A stretch of 25,770 nt of DNA from NCBI GenBank assembly GCA_031259605.1, contig JAIRLE010000078.1:1-25770 (forward strand), written 5' to 3'. The notes under the pieces were generated by a model. It worked only from the letters and a program-made list of their open reading frames with translations. It was not told the DNA's origin and did not search any database. The DNA comes from Zoogloeaceae bacterium. Its GTDB lineage: Bacteria > Pseudomonadota > Gammaproteobacteria > Burkholderiales > Rhodocyclaceae. Positions 6,719 through 15,588 of the stretch are shown here, piece after piece. Numbering within the stretch: the first letter of the stretch is position 1; the number at the start of each line of letters is the position of its first letter. The translations under genes and the position numbers were made by a program.

Positions 6719-7678
6719 TCAGGCCGTCAATCCCATTGTTTCTTCCACGTCCAGCATCAGGTTCATGCACTGGACCGCCGCGCCGGAGGCGCCTTTGCCG
6801 AGGTTGTCGAAGCGGGCGGCGATGAGCATCTGCGTCGCGTGGCCAAAGACGAAGATTTCCGCCCGATTGGTGTCGTTGCAGGCAGTAGCGGCAAGGCAAT
6901 CGTTTTCCAGGAAGCTCGACGCGTCCAGCGGCATGACCTTGATGAACGGCGCTCCGGCATAGTATTCGCTGTAGAAAGCGTGCAGATCGGCGGGGGTCGC
7001 GGGTCTGGAGAGCAGGCGCGGAAAAATGGGAACGCTCACCAGCATGCCCCGGGAAAAATTGGCGACGATGGGCACAAATAGCGGCGGCTGCGCCAAGGCG
7101 CTCATGCGCTGCATTTCCGGCAGGTGCTTGTGGGTCAGTCTCAGCGCGTAGGCGCACGGACTTTGCAGGGAAGACGGCAGGGGCGTCGATGTTTCATAGC
7201 GGGCAATCAGCGCCTTGCCGCCGCCGGTGTACCCCGTGACGGAACAGGCGCTCGCCGGATAGTCGGTAGGGACGATGCCCGCCGCCACCAGCGGATGCAG
7301 GAGCAGGATGAAGCCCGTGGCGTGGCAACCGGGCACGGCAACCCGTCTGGCGTTTCGTATCCGCTGCCGCTGGCCGCCGTCGAGTTCCGGCAGACCGTAC
7401 ACCCATTCGGGATGGGTGCGGTGCGCGGTGGAGGTATCCAGTACGCGAGTGCGGGCGTTGTCCGGGCGAATGAGGGCGACGGATTCTTTTGCCGCCGCGT
7501 CGGGCAGGCAGAGAAACACCAGGTCGGCGGCGTTGAGGTATTCGCCCTTGATCGCCGGATCCCTGTGGGCGGATTCGGGGATGTCGAGCAGCTCGATGTC
7601 CGGGCGCCCGGCAAGGCGTTCGTCGATCTTGAGGCCCGTCGTGCCGTGCCGCCCGTCAATGAAAACCTTGTGAGTCAT
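6719..7678 (-). CDS. argC: N-acetyl-gamma-glutamyl-phosphate reductase (uncommon form)
   Basis: 319 residues, matching the shorter, uncommon (type 2) ArgC family. It reduces N-acetylglutamyl phosphate with NADPH to the semialdehyde, the third step of arginine synthesis. The N-terminal FIDGRHGTTGLKI (6-18) is the nucleotide-binding region and PGCHATG (116-122) carries the active-site Cys118. SVTGYTGGGK (146-155) is also typical. The start at 7678 fits the family N-terminus MTHKVFIDGR and has GGGGA about 8 nt upstream; the open frame to 7771 upstream has no family similarity. It is transcribed leftward, convergent with leuB and divergent from the atp operon, and appears to stand alone. Confidence 0.93.
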   Translation of the reverse strand: MTHKVFIDGRHGTTGLKIDERLAGRPDIELLDIPESAHRDPAIKGEYLNAADLVFLCLPDAAAKESVALIRPDNARTRVLDTSTAHRTHPEWVYGLPELDGGQRQRIRNARRVAVPGCHATGFILLLHPLVAAGIVPTDYPASACSVTGYTGGGKALIARYETSTPLPSSLQSPCAYALRLTHKHLPEMQRMSALAQPPLFVPIVANFSRGMLVSVPIFPRLLSRPATPADLHAFYSEYYAGAPFIKVMPLDASSFLENDCLAATACNDTNRAEIFVFGHATQMLIAARFDNLGKGASGAAVQCMNLMLDVEETMGLTA

Positions 7679-7716
7679 GGCGATTCCCCAACAGGAAAAA
7701 GAGTATGAACGCGCGT

Positions 7717-7722
7717 ATTGTA
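7717..7722 (-). promoter_or_regulatory. Candidate -10 element for argC
   Basis: TACAAT on the minus strand, 38 bp before the argC start codon. No good -35 element is seen at the expected distance. Confidence 0.35.
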
Positions 7723-7778
7723 GCGCATGGGCGGAGGGTATTCGCCATGCCGCCCAGTGGCGTCGCTCCATTTTCTAT

Positions 7779-7807
7779 TTGACGAATTCGCGTTCAGGCC
7801 GTAAATT
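7779..7807 (+). promoter_or_regulatory. Promoter of the atp operon
   Basis: TTGACG at 7779-7784 and TAAATT at 7802-7807 with an exact 17-bp spacer, 44 bp before the atpI start codon. This is a good sigma-70-type match and the only one seen in the atpI-argC gap for this direction. Confidence 0.65.
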
Positions 7808-7851
7808 GTCGGGGTTTTCGCCGCACCCCAACAGACGGCGGGTTTTACAAC

Positions 7852-8190
7852 ATGATAAAGACGCTCTACCAGCAATTATGCGCCGCCGCGCTGGCGGCAT
7901 GTCTCGCCGCCCTGTTCGCGGGAGCGCGCGGGGCAGTTTCGGCAGCCTTGGCGGGCGTGGTTTGCATTTTGCCCGCTGCCTGGTTCGTGTTGCGCCTTTC
8001 CTTCAAGGCAAGGCGTTCGGGAGGCGTCTCTCCCGCCGATTTTTTCATCGGCGAGTTCGTCAAGATTGCGGCGACGCTTGGCCTGTTGATGGTCGTCGTC
8101 AAGGTCTACGCGGTGCACTGGCCTAGTCTGCTGTTTGGCATGGTGGTGGTGTTACAGGCAAGTTTTTTGGCTTTTTGGAAGAAATCTTGA
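7852..8190 (+). CDS. atpI: ATP synthase subunit I (AtpI)
   Basis: 112 residues with about four hydrophobic segments (near 8-25, 31-50, 67-85 and 89-108), as expected for the AtpI/UncI family that helps assemble the c ring. The family is poorly conserved in sequence; the call rests on size, topology and its place as first gene of the atp operon. The motif FFIGEFVKI (64-72) is typical. The ribosome site is weak. It ends one base before atpB. Confidence 0.85.
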   Translation: MIKTLYQQLCAAALAACLAALFAGARGAVSAALAGVVCILPAAWFVLRLSFKARRSGGVSPADFFIGEFVKIAATLGLLMVVVKVYAVHWPSLLFGMVVVLQASFLAFWKKS

Positions 8191-8191
8191 C

Positions 8192-9073
8192 ATGGCTACG
8201 GAAGAAGCGATTGCGGAACACGCCCCGACGCCGGGCAACTACATCATCCACCATCTGACCCATCTGAACAGTGTGGGCGAAAAGCAGTCCGCCGTCGTGG
8301 ACTTGACGATTCTCAATTTCGATACCCTGTTCTATTCGGTGACGCTGGGGCTTTTGACTGTCTTTTTACTGGCGCGCGCTGCCCGCCGGGCGACCTCCGG
8401 CGTACCGGGACGTTTTCAGGCCGCCGTGGAAATCGTGGTGGAAATGGTTTCTGATCAGGCAAAGAGCATCATTCACCACGCCGAATCCCGTCTGTTCGTC
8501 GCGCCGCTGGCCTTGACGGTGTTCCTCTGGATTTTCCTGATGAACGCCATGGATTTGCTGCCCGTCGATTTGCTGCCGCGCATCTGGCAAGGCATTTACA
8601 GCGTGGGTGGCGGCGATCCCGAACACGCCTATCAGCGCGTCGTCGCCACCGCCGACCTGAACGGCACCCTGGGGCTTTCCATTGGCGTGTTGCTGCTCTG
8701 CTTCTGGTACAACGTGAAGATCAAAGGGCTGGGCGGCTGGGCGCACGAACTCATTTCCGCGCCTTTCGGCGCGCACTGGGCGCTGGCGCCGTTCAATCTC
8801 GCCATGCAGATCATCGAATTCATCTCCAAGACGCTCTCGCACGGCATGCGGCTGTTCGGCAACATGTATGCCGGCGAATTGATTTTCATGCTGATCGCGC
8901 TCATGGGCAGCGCTTGGGCGCTGGATTCCGCGCTCGGCTGGGGGCTGTGGATCGGGCAGGTGGTGGCGGGCACGGTCTGGGCGATCTTCCATATCCTGAT
9001 CATCACCCTGCAAGCCTTCGTGTTCATGATGTTAACCTTGATTTATATCGGGCAGGCGCATGAAAGTCACTGA
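8192..9073 (+). CDS. atpB: ATP synthase subunit a
   Basis: 293 residues, full length. Subunit a forms the proton half-channels beside the c ring in the membrane. The essential arginine is R220, in SKTLSHGMRLFGNMYAGE. Further conserved stretches are FLMNAMDLLPVD (115-126) and the C-terminal helix with ITLQAFVFMML. The start is ATG at 8192 (MATEEAIAEH), one base after the atpI stop; an upstream frame within atpI is spurious. A T-rich 41-bp gap separates it from atpE. Confidence 0.97.
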   Translation: MATEEAIAEHAPTPGNYIIHHLTHLNSVGEKQSAVVDLTILNFDTLFYSVTLGLLTVFLLARAARRATSGVPGRFQAAVEIVVEMVSDQAKSIIHHAESRLFVAPLALTVFLWIFLMNAMDLLPVDLLPRIWQGIYSVGGGDPEHAYQRVVATADLNGTLGLSIGVLLLCFWYNVKIKGLGGWAHELISAPFGAHWALAPFNLAMQIIEFISKTLSHGMRLFGNMYAGELIFMLIALMGSAWALDSALGWGLWIGQVVAGTVWAIFHILIITLQAFVFMMLTLIYIGQAHESH

Positions 9074-9114
9074 ACGAAGTTTTTTTTCCCTTGTTTTTTT
9101 TCTGAGGAGTCATC

Positions 9115-9378
9115 ATGGAAGTCATTAGTTTCGTTGCGTTGGCCGCTGGCCTCATCATCGGCCTGGGCGCTGTCGGCGCCTGTATCGGCATCGGTCTCAT
9201 GGGCGGAAAATTCATCGAAGCGTCCGCGCGGCAGCCGGAATTGATGAACGCGCTACAGACCAAGATGTTCGTGCTCGTCGGCCTGATCGACGCGGCCTTC
9301 ATCATCGGGACGGGCGTGGCGCTGTGGTTTGCCACCGCCAATCCTTTCCTGGCGCAGATCCCCGCCCTGTCCAACTGA
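9115..9378 (+). CDS. atpE: ATP synthase subunit c
   Basis: 87 residues forming a helical hairpin, the proteolipid of the rotor ring. The glycine-rich first helix (GLGAVGACIGIGLMGG) and polar loop ARQPE (38-42) are followed by the ion-binding carboxylate D59 in GLIDAAFI. The site has Asp without the Glu/Ser pattern of sodium-binding rings, so it is predicted to carry protons. A strong ribosome site (GAGGAG) precedes the ATG, in keeping with the many copies needed per complex. Confidence 0.98.
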   Translation: MEVISFVALAAGLIIGLGAVGACIGIGLMGGKFIEASARQPELMNALQTKMFVLVGLIDAAFIIGTGVALWFATANPFLAQIPALSN

Positions 9379-9417
9379 TTTCGGCCTTGAGCCGTTATTT
9401 CGAAAAGAGACGTCACC

Positions 9418-9888
9418 GTGAATCTGAATTCGACACTGATCGCGCAGATTGTTGTGTTCTTCATTCTGGCGTGGTTCACCATGCGGTTCGTGTGGCCACC
9501 CATCATGAAGGCACTGGATGATCGCGCGAAAAAAATAGCGGACGGTCTGGCTGCGGCGGATCGCGGCAAGCAGGAACTGGAACTGGCGAGCAAGCGTTCC
9601 GCCGAAGCGTTGCGCGCGGGCAAGGAAAAATCGGCTGAACTGCTGGCGCAAACGGAAAAACGCGTGACGCAGATCATCGAGGAAGCCAAGGCGCAGGCCA
9701 AGGTCGAAGCGGATCGCGTCATTGCCGGTGCCAAGGCGGAGATCGAGCAGGAAACCCTGCGCGCCCGCGAAAGCCTGCGTGACCAGGTGGCGGCATTGGC
9801 GGTGGCGGGCGCGGAAAAAATCCTGCGCCGCGAAATCGACGCCAAGGCGCATGCCGGGTTGCTGTCCGCGCTCAAACAGGATCTGTAA
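9418..9888 (+). CDS. atpF: ATP synthase subunit b
   Basis: 156 residues, the usual length for the single-type b subunit. It is the peripheral stalk, with one membrane helix at about 7-26 followed by a long charged helical stretch. The start is GTG, chosen because it gives the conserved N-terminus (MNLNSTLIAQ) and is preceded by a GA-rich stretch. The stop codon is immediately followed by the atpH ATG with no gap. Confidence 0.97.
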   Translation: MNLNSTLIAQIVVFFILAWFTMRFVWPPIMKALDDRAKKIADGLAAADRGKQELELASKRSAEALRAGKEKSAELLAQTEKRVTQIIEEAKAQAKVEADRVIAGAKAEIEQETLRARESLRDQVAALAVAGAEKILRREIDAKAHAGLLSALKQDL

Positions 9889-10422
9889 ATGGCTGAAACC
9901 GTCACCATCGCCCGTCCCTATGCCGAAGCGGCGTTTCGCGTCGCCAAGGACGCAGGGGCGCTGGGAGCTTGGTCCGGTCGTCTCCAGCGTCTGGCGTTCG
10001 TCGCCCGGAACGCGGAAATGGCCGAAGTGATCGGCAATCCCAACCTGTCCGCCGGGCAGATCGCGCAGTTGTTCATTTCGCTTGCCAGCGACGATGACGC
10101 CACGCTCGGCAATTTCATACGCATCCTTGCGGAAAACGAGCGGCTGGCGCTGTTGCCGGAAATTGCCGCGCTGTTCGAGGCCAACAAGTCTGCCGAAGAA
10201 GGCATCAAGGAGGTGGTGATTCAGACCGCCTTCCCGCTTTCCGAGGCCGACCTCAAGGCGCTGGTTTTGCAACTGGAAGCGCATTTCAAAACAAGACTTG
10301 CACCCGCCGTGGTGGTGGATGCGGAGTTGGTTGGCGGTGTGCGCGTGGTGGTAGGCGATCAGGTGCTGGACGCTTCCGTGCGCGGCAAGCTCGAAACCCT
10401 GTCTGTCGCGCTCAAGAATTAG
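9889..10422 (+). CDS. atpH: ATP synthase subunit delta
   Basis: 177 residues, typical of F1 delta (OSCP homologue), which joins the b stalk to the top of the alpha3beta3 head. The conserved C-terminal stretch ELVGGVRVVVGDQVLDASVRGKL (split by eye at about 147-169) and the N-terminal TIARPYAEAAF (5-15) support the call. It starts directly at the atpF stop, which suggests coupled translation. Confidence 0.97.
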   Translation: MAETVTIARPYAEAAFRVAKDAGALGAWSGRLQRLAFVARNAEMAEVIGNPNLSAGQIAQLFISLASDDDATLGNFIRILAENERLALLPEIAALFEANKSAEEGIKEVVIQTAFPLSEADLKALVLQLEAHFKTRLAPAVVVDAELVGGVRVVVGDQVLDASVRGKLETLSVALKN

Positions 10423-10431
10423 GAGATCTAA

Positions 10432-11970
10432 ATGCAGTTGAATCCGTCCGAGATCAGCGAGCTGATCAAAAGCAAGATTCAAAACCTTGGCGTGAAGGCG
10501 GAAATCCGCACGCAGGGTACGATAGTTTCCGTGACCGACGGCATCTGTCGCGTACACGGCTTGCAGGATGTCATGCAAGGTGAAATGCTGGAATTCCCCG
10601 GCAATACCTTTGGCATGGCCTTGAACCTGGAACGCGATTCCGTGGGTGCCGTGGTGCTGGGCGAGTACCGGCACATTTCCGAAGGCGATACGGTCAAATG
10701 CACCGGGCGCATCTTGGAAGTGCCCGTCGGCCCGGAACTTCTGGGGCGCGTGGTCAATTCGCTGGGGCAACCCATCGACGGCAAGGGGCCGCTGAACCAC
10801 AAGCTCACCGACAAGATCGAGAAGGTCGCGCCCGGCGTCATCTGGCGCAAATCCGTCTCCCAGCCGGTGCAGACAGGGCTGAAATCCATCGACGCGATGG
10901 TGCCGATTGGCCGCGGCCAGCGCGAACTCATCATCGGCGACCGCCAGACCGGCAAGACCGCCGTGGCGATTGACACCATCATCAACCAGAAGGGCGCAGG
11001 TGTAAAATGCATTTACGTGGCCGTGGGGCAGAAGGCTTCCACTATTGCCAACGTGGTCAGGAAACTGGAAGAGCACGGCGCGCTTGAATACACCATCATC
11101 GTGGCCGCTTCCGCTTCGGAAACTGCGGCCTTGCAATATATCGCGCCCTATTCCGGGTGCACGATGGGCGAATATTTCCGTGATCGCGGCGAAGACGCGC
11201 TCATCATCTATGATGATCTGACCAAGCAGGCCTGGGCCTACCGTCAGGTTTCCTTGCTGTTGCGCCGTCCGCCAGGGCGCGAAGCCTATCCGGGCGACGT
11301 GTTCTATCTGCACTCTCGTTTGCTGGAACGTGCCGCGCGTGTCTCCGAAGCTTGGGTGGAACGCTTTACCAACGGCGAGGTAAAGGGGAAGACCGGTTCC
11401 CTGACCGCGTTGCCGGTGATCGAAACCCAGGCGGGCGATGTTTCCGCCTTCGTGCCGACCAATGTGATTTCCATTACCGATGGGCAGATTTTTCTGGAAA
11501 CCGACCTCTTCAACGCGGGCATCCGTCCGGCGATCAACGCCGGGATTTCGGTTTCCCGCGTCGGCGGCGCGGCGCAGACCAAGGTCATCAAGAAACTGGG
11601 CGGCGGCGTGCGCCTGGCGCTGGCGCAATACCGGGAATTGGCGGCCTTTGCCCAATTCGCTTCCGATCTGGACGAAGCAACCAGGAAGCAACTGGAACAT
11701 GGGCGCATGGTGACGGAACTCATGAAACAGCCGCAATACGCGCCCATGCGTATTTCTGAAATGGCCGTGACCCTCTATGCGGCGGACAGGGGCTTCTATG
11801 AAGATGTGGAAGTCAAGCGCGCGCTGGAATTTGAAAAGGGGCTACTGGCCTATCTGAAACAGAATGCCGCGCAGGTGCTGGAAAAGATGGAGGCTTCCAA
11901 AGATCTGGACAAGGAAACCGAGGAAGCGTTGGCGGCCGCCATCACGGCTTTCAAGGGTACTTGGGTCTGA
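10432..11970 (+). CDS. atpA: ATP synthase subunit alpha
   Basis: 512 residues, full length. It is the non-catalytic nucleotide-binding subunit of F1. The Walker A motif GDRQTGKT is at 169-176, and the conserved SVSRVGGAAQTK carries the arginine that reaches into the catalytic site on beta. ALIIYDDLTKQAWAYR is the Walker B region. A strong ribosome site (AGGAGAT) precedes the ATG, 9 nt after atpH. Confidence 0.99.
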   Translation: MQLNPSEISELIKSKIQNLGVKAEIRTQGTIVSVTDGICRVHGLQDVMQGEMLEFPGNTFGMALNLERDSVGAVVLGEYRHISEGDTVKCTGRILEVPVGPELLGRVVNSLGQPIDGKGPLNHKLTDKIEKVAPGVIWRKSVSQPVQTGLKSIDAMVPIGRGQRELIIGDRQTGKTAVAIDTIINQKGAGVKCIYVAVGQKASTIANVVRKLEEHGALEYTIIVAASASETAALQYIAPYSGCTMGEYFRDRGEDALIIYDDLTKQAWAYRQVSLLLRRPPGREAYPGDVFYLHSRLLERAARVSEAWVERFTNGEVKGKTGSLTALPVIETQAGDVSAFVPTNVISITDGQIFLETDLFNAGIRPAINAGISVSRVGGAAQTKVIKKLGGGVRLALAQYRELAAFAQFASDLDEATRKQLEHGRMVTELMKQPQYAPMRISEMAVTLYAADRGFYEDVEVKRALEFEKGLLAYLKQNAAQVLEKMEASKDLDKETEEALAAAITAFKGTWV

Positions 11971-11985
11971 TACGAGGAGAGCGCC

Positions 11986-12846
11986 ATGCCGAGCGGCAAG
12001 GAAATTCGCAACAAGATCCGGAGCGTGGAAAACACGCGCAAGATCACCAAGGCCATGGAGATGGTAGCTGCCTCCAAGATGCGCAAGGCGCAGGAACGGA
12101 TGCGCGCCGCCCGTCCCTATGGCGAGAAGATCCGGCGTGTGGCGGCCAATCTTTCGCACGCGCTCACCGATTACCGGCACCCTTTTCTGAACGAACGCGA
12201 GATCAGGAATATCGGCCTCATCGTCATTACTTCCGACAAGGGGTTGTGCGGCGGACTGAACAGCAATGTGCTGCGTCAGGTCTTGAGCCGGATGAAGGAG
12301 TGGGATGCCGCTGGCTTCCGGCTTTCCGTCACCTGCATCGGCAACAAGGGTTTTGGCTTCATGCAGCGGGCGGGCGTCAATATCGTTTCCCATGTCGAAG
12401 GACTGGGCGACGCACCGCGCCTGGAAAGGCTGATAGGCCCAGTCAAGGTGCTGCTGGACGCTTTTATCGCCAATGAACTGGACGCGGTGTACATCGCCAA
12501 CACCCGTTTTGTGAACACCATGAAGCAGGATCCGAACATCGAGCAGTTGCTGCCCTTGTCCGGCAATGAGGTCGGCGCAGGCCATTCCCAATGGGATTAC
12601 CTTTACGAGCCGGATGCCAAGACCGTGATCGACAGCCTCTTGGTGCGTTATGTCGAGGCGCTGATCTATCAGGCGGTAGCGGAAAACATGGCCTCCGAAC
12701 AATCGGCGCGCATGGTGGCCATGAAGTCGGCTTCCGATAATGCCAAGAATGTGATCGGTGAGTTGAAACTGGTCTACAACAAGGCCCGCCAAGCTGCCAT
12801 TACCAAGGAATTGTCCGAGATCGTCGGCGGCGCTGCCGCTGTTTGA
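11986..12846 (+). CDS. atpG: ATP synthase subunit gamma
   Basis: 286 residues, the central rotor shaft of F1. The N-terminal KEIRNKIRSVENTRKITKAM (4-23) with MVAASKMRKAQ and the C-terminal MKSASDNAKNVIGELKLVYN are the two halves of the conserved coiled coil. The middle ITSDKGLCGGLN is also a family signature. GAGGAG lies upstream of the ATG, 15 nt after atpA. Confidence 0.98.
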   Translation: MPSGKEIRNKIRSVENTRKITKAMEMVAASKMRKAQERMRAARPYGEKIRRVAANLSHALTDYRHPFLNEREIRNIGLIVITSDKGLCGGLNSNVLRQVLSRMKEWDAAGFRLSVTCIGNKGFGFMQRAGVNIVSHVEGLGDAPRLERLIGPVKVLLDAFIANELDAVYIANTRFVNTMKQDPNIEQLLPLSGNEVGAGHSQWDYLYEPDAKTVIDSLLVRYVEALIYQAVAENMASEQSARMVAMKSASDNAKNVIGELKLVYNKARQAAITKELSEIVGGAAAV

Positions 12847-12894
12847 TCCGGTTTCAGGATTTTTGATGACTTTTGAGACGATTGGGGATTTAAC

Positions 12895-14298
12895 ATGAGT
12901 CAAGGTTCAATTGTGCAATGTATCGGTGCGGTGGTAGACATCCAGTTTCCGCGCGACCAGATGCCCAGGGTTTACGATGCGCTCACGCTGGAGGAATCCA
13001 GCGCGCACGACAGTCTCGAAAAGGGACTGACCTTTGAAGTGCAACAGCAGTTGGGCGATGGTATCGTGCGCACCATCGCGCTCGGCTCTTCCGACGGACT
13101 GAAGCGCGGCATGGCCGTCTCCAACACCGGTGCGCCCATTTCCGTGCCGGTCGGCCATGGCACCCTGGGGCGTATCGTGGATGTGCTGGGGCGTCCCATC
13201 GACGAAGCCGGCCCCATCGAGGCCGACGAAAAACGCCCCATCCATGCCGAAGCGCCGAAATTCGACGAGCTTTCTCCTTCCGTAGAACTGTTGGAAACCG
13301 GCATCAAGGTGATTGATCTCATCTGTCCGTTTGCCAAGGGCGGCAAGGTCGGCCTGTTCGGTGGCGCGGGCGTGGGCAAGACCGTGAACATGATGGAACT
13401 CATCAACAACATCGCCAAGCAGCACAGCGGCCTGTCGGTCTTCGCAGGTGTGGGCGAACGCACCCGTGAAGGCAACGACTTCTATCATGAAATGAAGGAT
13501 TCCAACGTGCTCGACAAGGTGTCGATGGTCTTCGGCCAGATGAACGAGCCGCCGGGCAACCGCCTGCGCGTGGCCTTGACTGGTCTCACCATGGCCGAAC
13601 GTTTCCGCGACGAAGGCCGCGACATCCTGTTCTTCGTCGACAACATCTATCGCTACACCCTGGCCGGCGTGGAAGTTTCTGCCTTGCTGGGCCGGATGCC
13701 TTCCGCCGTGGGCTACCAGCCGACGCTGGCCGAGGAAATGGGACGCTTGCAGGAACGCATCACCTCCACCAAAGTAGGTTCGATCACTTCCATCCAGGCC
13801 GTGTATGTGCCGGCGGACGACCTGACCGACCCATCGCCCGCCACCACCTTCCTGCATCTGGATTCCACCGTGGTGCTCTCGCGCGATATTGCTTCCCTGG
13901 GGATTTACCCGGCGGTGGATCCGCTCGATTCCACTTCCCGCCAACTGGATCCGCTCGTCATTGGCGAGGAGCACTACAGCGTGGCGCGCGCCGTGCAGAC
14001 GACGCTGCAACGCTACAAGGAACTCCGGGACATCATCGCCATCCTGGGCATGGACGAACTCTCCCCCGAAGACAAGCTCGCCGTGGCGCGCGCGCGCAAG
14101 ATTCAGCGCTTCCTGTCGCAGCCCTTCCATGTGGCGGAAGTCTTTACCAATTCGCCTGGCAAGTATGTGTCCCTGAAGGATACGATCGCGGGCTTCAAGG
14201 GCATCGTAAACGGTGATTATGACAATCTGCCGGAACAGGCGTTCTACATGGTCGGTTCCATCGAGGAAGCCGTCGAAAGAGCCAAGACATTGCAGTAA
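12895..14298 (+). CDS. atpD: ATP synthase subunit beta
   Basis: 467 residues, the catalytic subunit of F1. The P-loop GGAGVGKT is at 156-163, the catalytic Glu188 is in GERTREGND, and the Walker B region reads ILFFVDNIYRYTLAG. All residues needed for ATP synthesis appear intact. It is separated from atpG by 48 nt. Confidence 0.99.
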   Translation: MSQGSIVQCIGAVVDIQFPRDQMPRVYDALTLEESSAHDSLEKGLTFEVQQQLGDGIVRTIALGSSDGLKRGMAVSNTGAPISVPVGHGTLGRIVDVLGRPIDEAGPIEADEKRPIHAEAPKFDELSPSVELLETGIKVIDLICPFAKGGKVGLFGGAGVGKTVNMMELINNIAKQHSGLSVFAGVGERTREGNDFYHEMKDSNVLDKVSMVFGQMNEPPGNRLRVALTGLTMAERFRDEGRDILFFVDNIYRYTLAGVEVSALLGRMPSAVGYQPTLAEEMGRLQERITSTKVGSITSIQAVYVPADDLTDPSPATTFLHLDSTVVLSRDIASLGIYPAVDPLDSTSRQLDPLVIGEEHYSVARAVQTTLQRYKELRDIIAILGMDELSPEDKLAVARARKIQRFLSQPFHVAEVFTNSPGKYVSLKDTIAGFKGIVNGDYDNLPEQAFYMVGSIEEAVERAKTLQ

Positions 14299-14321
14299 AC
14301 CCGTGAGAAAGGGAGCCTGAG

Positions 14322-14747
14322 ATGGCCATGACCATACATGTAGACGTTGTGAGCGCCGAAGAGGAGATTTTTTCCGGCACCGTCGAGTTCGCCGTTTTTC
14401 CCGGCGAATCCGGCGAGTTGGGTATCATGCCCCGGCACACTCCCCTGCTGACCCGCATCAAGCCCGGCACTGTACGCCTGAAGATGCCGGATGAAGACCG
14501 CTTCGAACTGGTTTACGTTTCGGGCGGCATGCTGGAAGTGCAGCCACAACTGATCACCGTGCTGGCGGATACTGCCATCCGCGCCGCCGATCTCGACGAA
14601 GCCAAGGCGCTGGACGCCAAGCGCCACGCCGAAGAGGCGCTTGCCCAACGTTCCAGCAACATGGATCTGGCATCCGCCGAAGCCGAATTGGCCCAGGCCG
14701 TCGCGCAACTCCAGGCCATCAACAAAATGAAGAACAATATTCATTAG
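14322..14747 (+). CDS. atpC: ATP synthase subunit epsilon
   Basis: 141 residues. The N-terminal beta sandwich (MTIHVDVVSAEEEIFSG at 3-19, FPGESGELGIMPRHTPLL) and the C-terminal helical hairpin are typical. It connects gamma to the c ring and can inhibit ATP hydrolysis. GGGAG precedes the ATG. It is the last gene of the operon; the glmU gene often found next in related bacteria is absent. Confidence 0.97.
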   Translation: MAMTIHVDVVSAEEEIFSGTVEFAVFPGESGELGIMPRHTPLLTRIKPGTVRLKMPDEDRFELVYVSGGMLEVQPQLITVLADTAIRAADLDEAKALDAKRHAEEALAQRSSNMDLASAEAELAQAVAQLQAINKMKNNIH

Positions 14748-14836
14748 GATGGCTGGTCTGCCGCTCGTCAAGGTTGATTCGTTTCCCGCAGCGCTTCTTT
14801 CTCGCGGCGGTTGGTTTTCGGGTTCCAGAGGGCGAA

Positions 14837-14880
14837 GGGGCGTAGCCCCATTGGTCAAGGGCGGGGTTAACACCCCGTCC
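14837..14880 (+). terminator. Hairpin pair downstream of atpC
   Basis: GGGGC-GTA-GCCCC (14837-14849) is followed by a 9-bp stem at 14859-14880 (GGGCGGGGT with loop TAAC, one G-T pair). No T-run follows, so termination is uncertain, but these are the only strong structures between the atp operon and the lemA gene. Confidence 0.4.
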
Positions 14881-14923
14881 GCGAAGTCAAAAATTATTCC
14901 TGTAGATTTCCATCGGAGTTTTC

Positions 14924-15586
14924 ATGGCAAATGAATTGGATGAGCTGACCGGTACGGTCAATGCGGCGGGGCGCGACATCAATGTGGTGGATAAGCAGCT
15001 TCCGGTGACCGTGGGTTTTGGTTCGGCGCTTTTCGAGATTGTATTGTGGCTTTTGGGGATTTTTCCGGGACTCATCTTTTTGTTCATGAAAATCAACGCG
15101 GCGGCCTATCTGCGCAAGCTGCAACAAAAGATACAGGCGGATGCCTCGCAAATCGACAACTATCTGGAGCAGCGGGTGCAAATTTTGCAAAATGTCGTGC
15201 CGCTGGTGGCCAAAGCCGTTGACTTGGACAAGGAAGTGATGACGGCCACGGCTGCCCTGCGCGGCGGTACGCATTCCGATGGCGCACGCAATGATGTCTC
15301 CGGTCAACTTGATATGGCATTTGGTCGCTTGTTCCCGCAGGTGGAAGCCTACCCGGAACTGAAGGCGCACATGGCCATTGCCGATGCCATGCGGCAAAAC
15401 AGTTACCTGCAAAAGGAGATTACGGCGGCGCGCGCACTCTATAACGATACGGTCAATCAATGGAATGCCGACATCCAGGCATGGCCCACCAAAATGATCG
15501 TGGCTGCCCGCGCCGGTTACACTACGCGCATCCCCTTCATCACCTCGATGGCAACCAAGGAAATGGCGCGAAGTACCTTCTTTTGA
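14924..15586 (+). CDS. LemA family membrane protein
   Basis: 220 residues. One membrane segment lies at about 36-56, then a long helical domain with the LemA signatures YLEQRVQILQNVVPLV (80-95) and YNDTVNQWNADIQAWP (173-188) plus GYTTRIPF. LemA proteins are widespread membrane proteins of unclear function with an N-terminal anchor; here the N-terminal 35 residues before the anchor are longer than in many members. GGAG lies 5 nt before the ATG. It is followed after 2 nt by the 598-residue membrane protein, so the two form an operon. Confidence 0.92.
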   Translation: MANELDELTGTVNAAGRDINVVDKQLPVTVGFGSALFEIVLWLLGIFPGLIFLFMKINAAAYLRKLQQKIQADASQIDNYLEQRVQILQNVVPLVAKAVDLDKEVMTATAALRGGTHSDGARNDVSGQLDMAFGRLFPQVEAYPELKAHMAIADAMRQNSYLQKEITAARALYNDTVNQWNADIQAWPTKMIVAARAGYTTRIPFITSMATKEMARSTFF

Positions 15587-15588
15587 TA

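Noticed and set aside
7679..7771. N-terminal extension of argC
   Set aside because: The extra 31 residues do not fit the family, and the region holds promoter-like sequence and a better start with a ribosome site at 7678.
9253..11736. 827-residue minus-strand open frame across atpE-atpA
   Set aside because: It lies opposite four certain atp genes and is rich in His, Gln and Arg, as expected for an antisense shadow in high-GC DNA.
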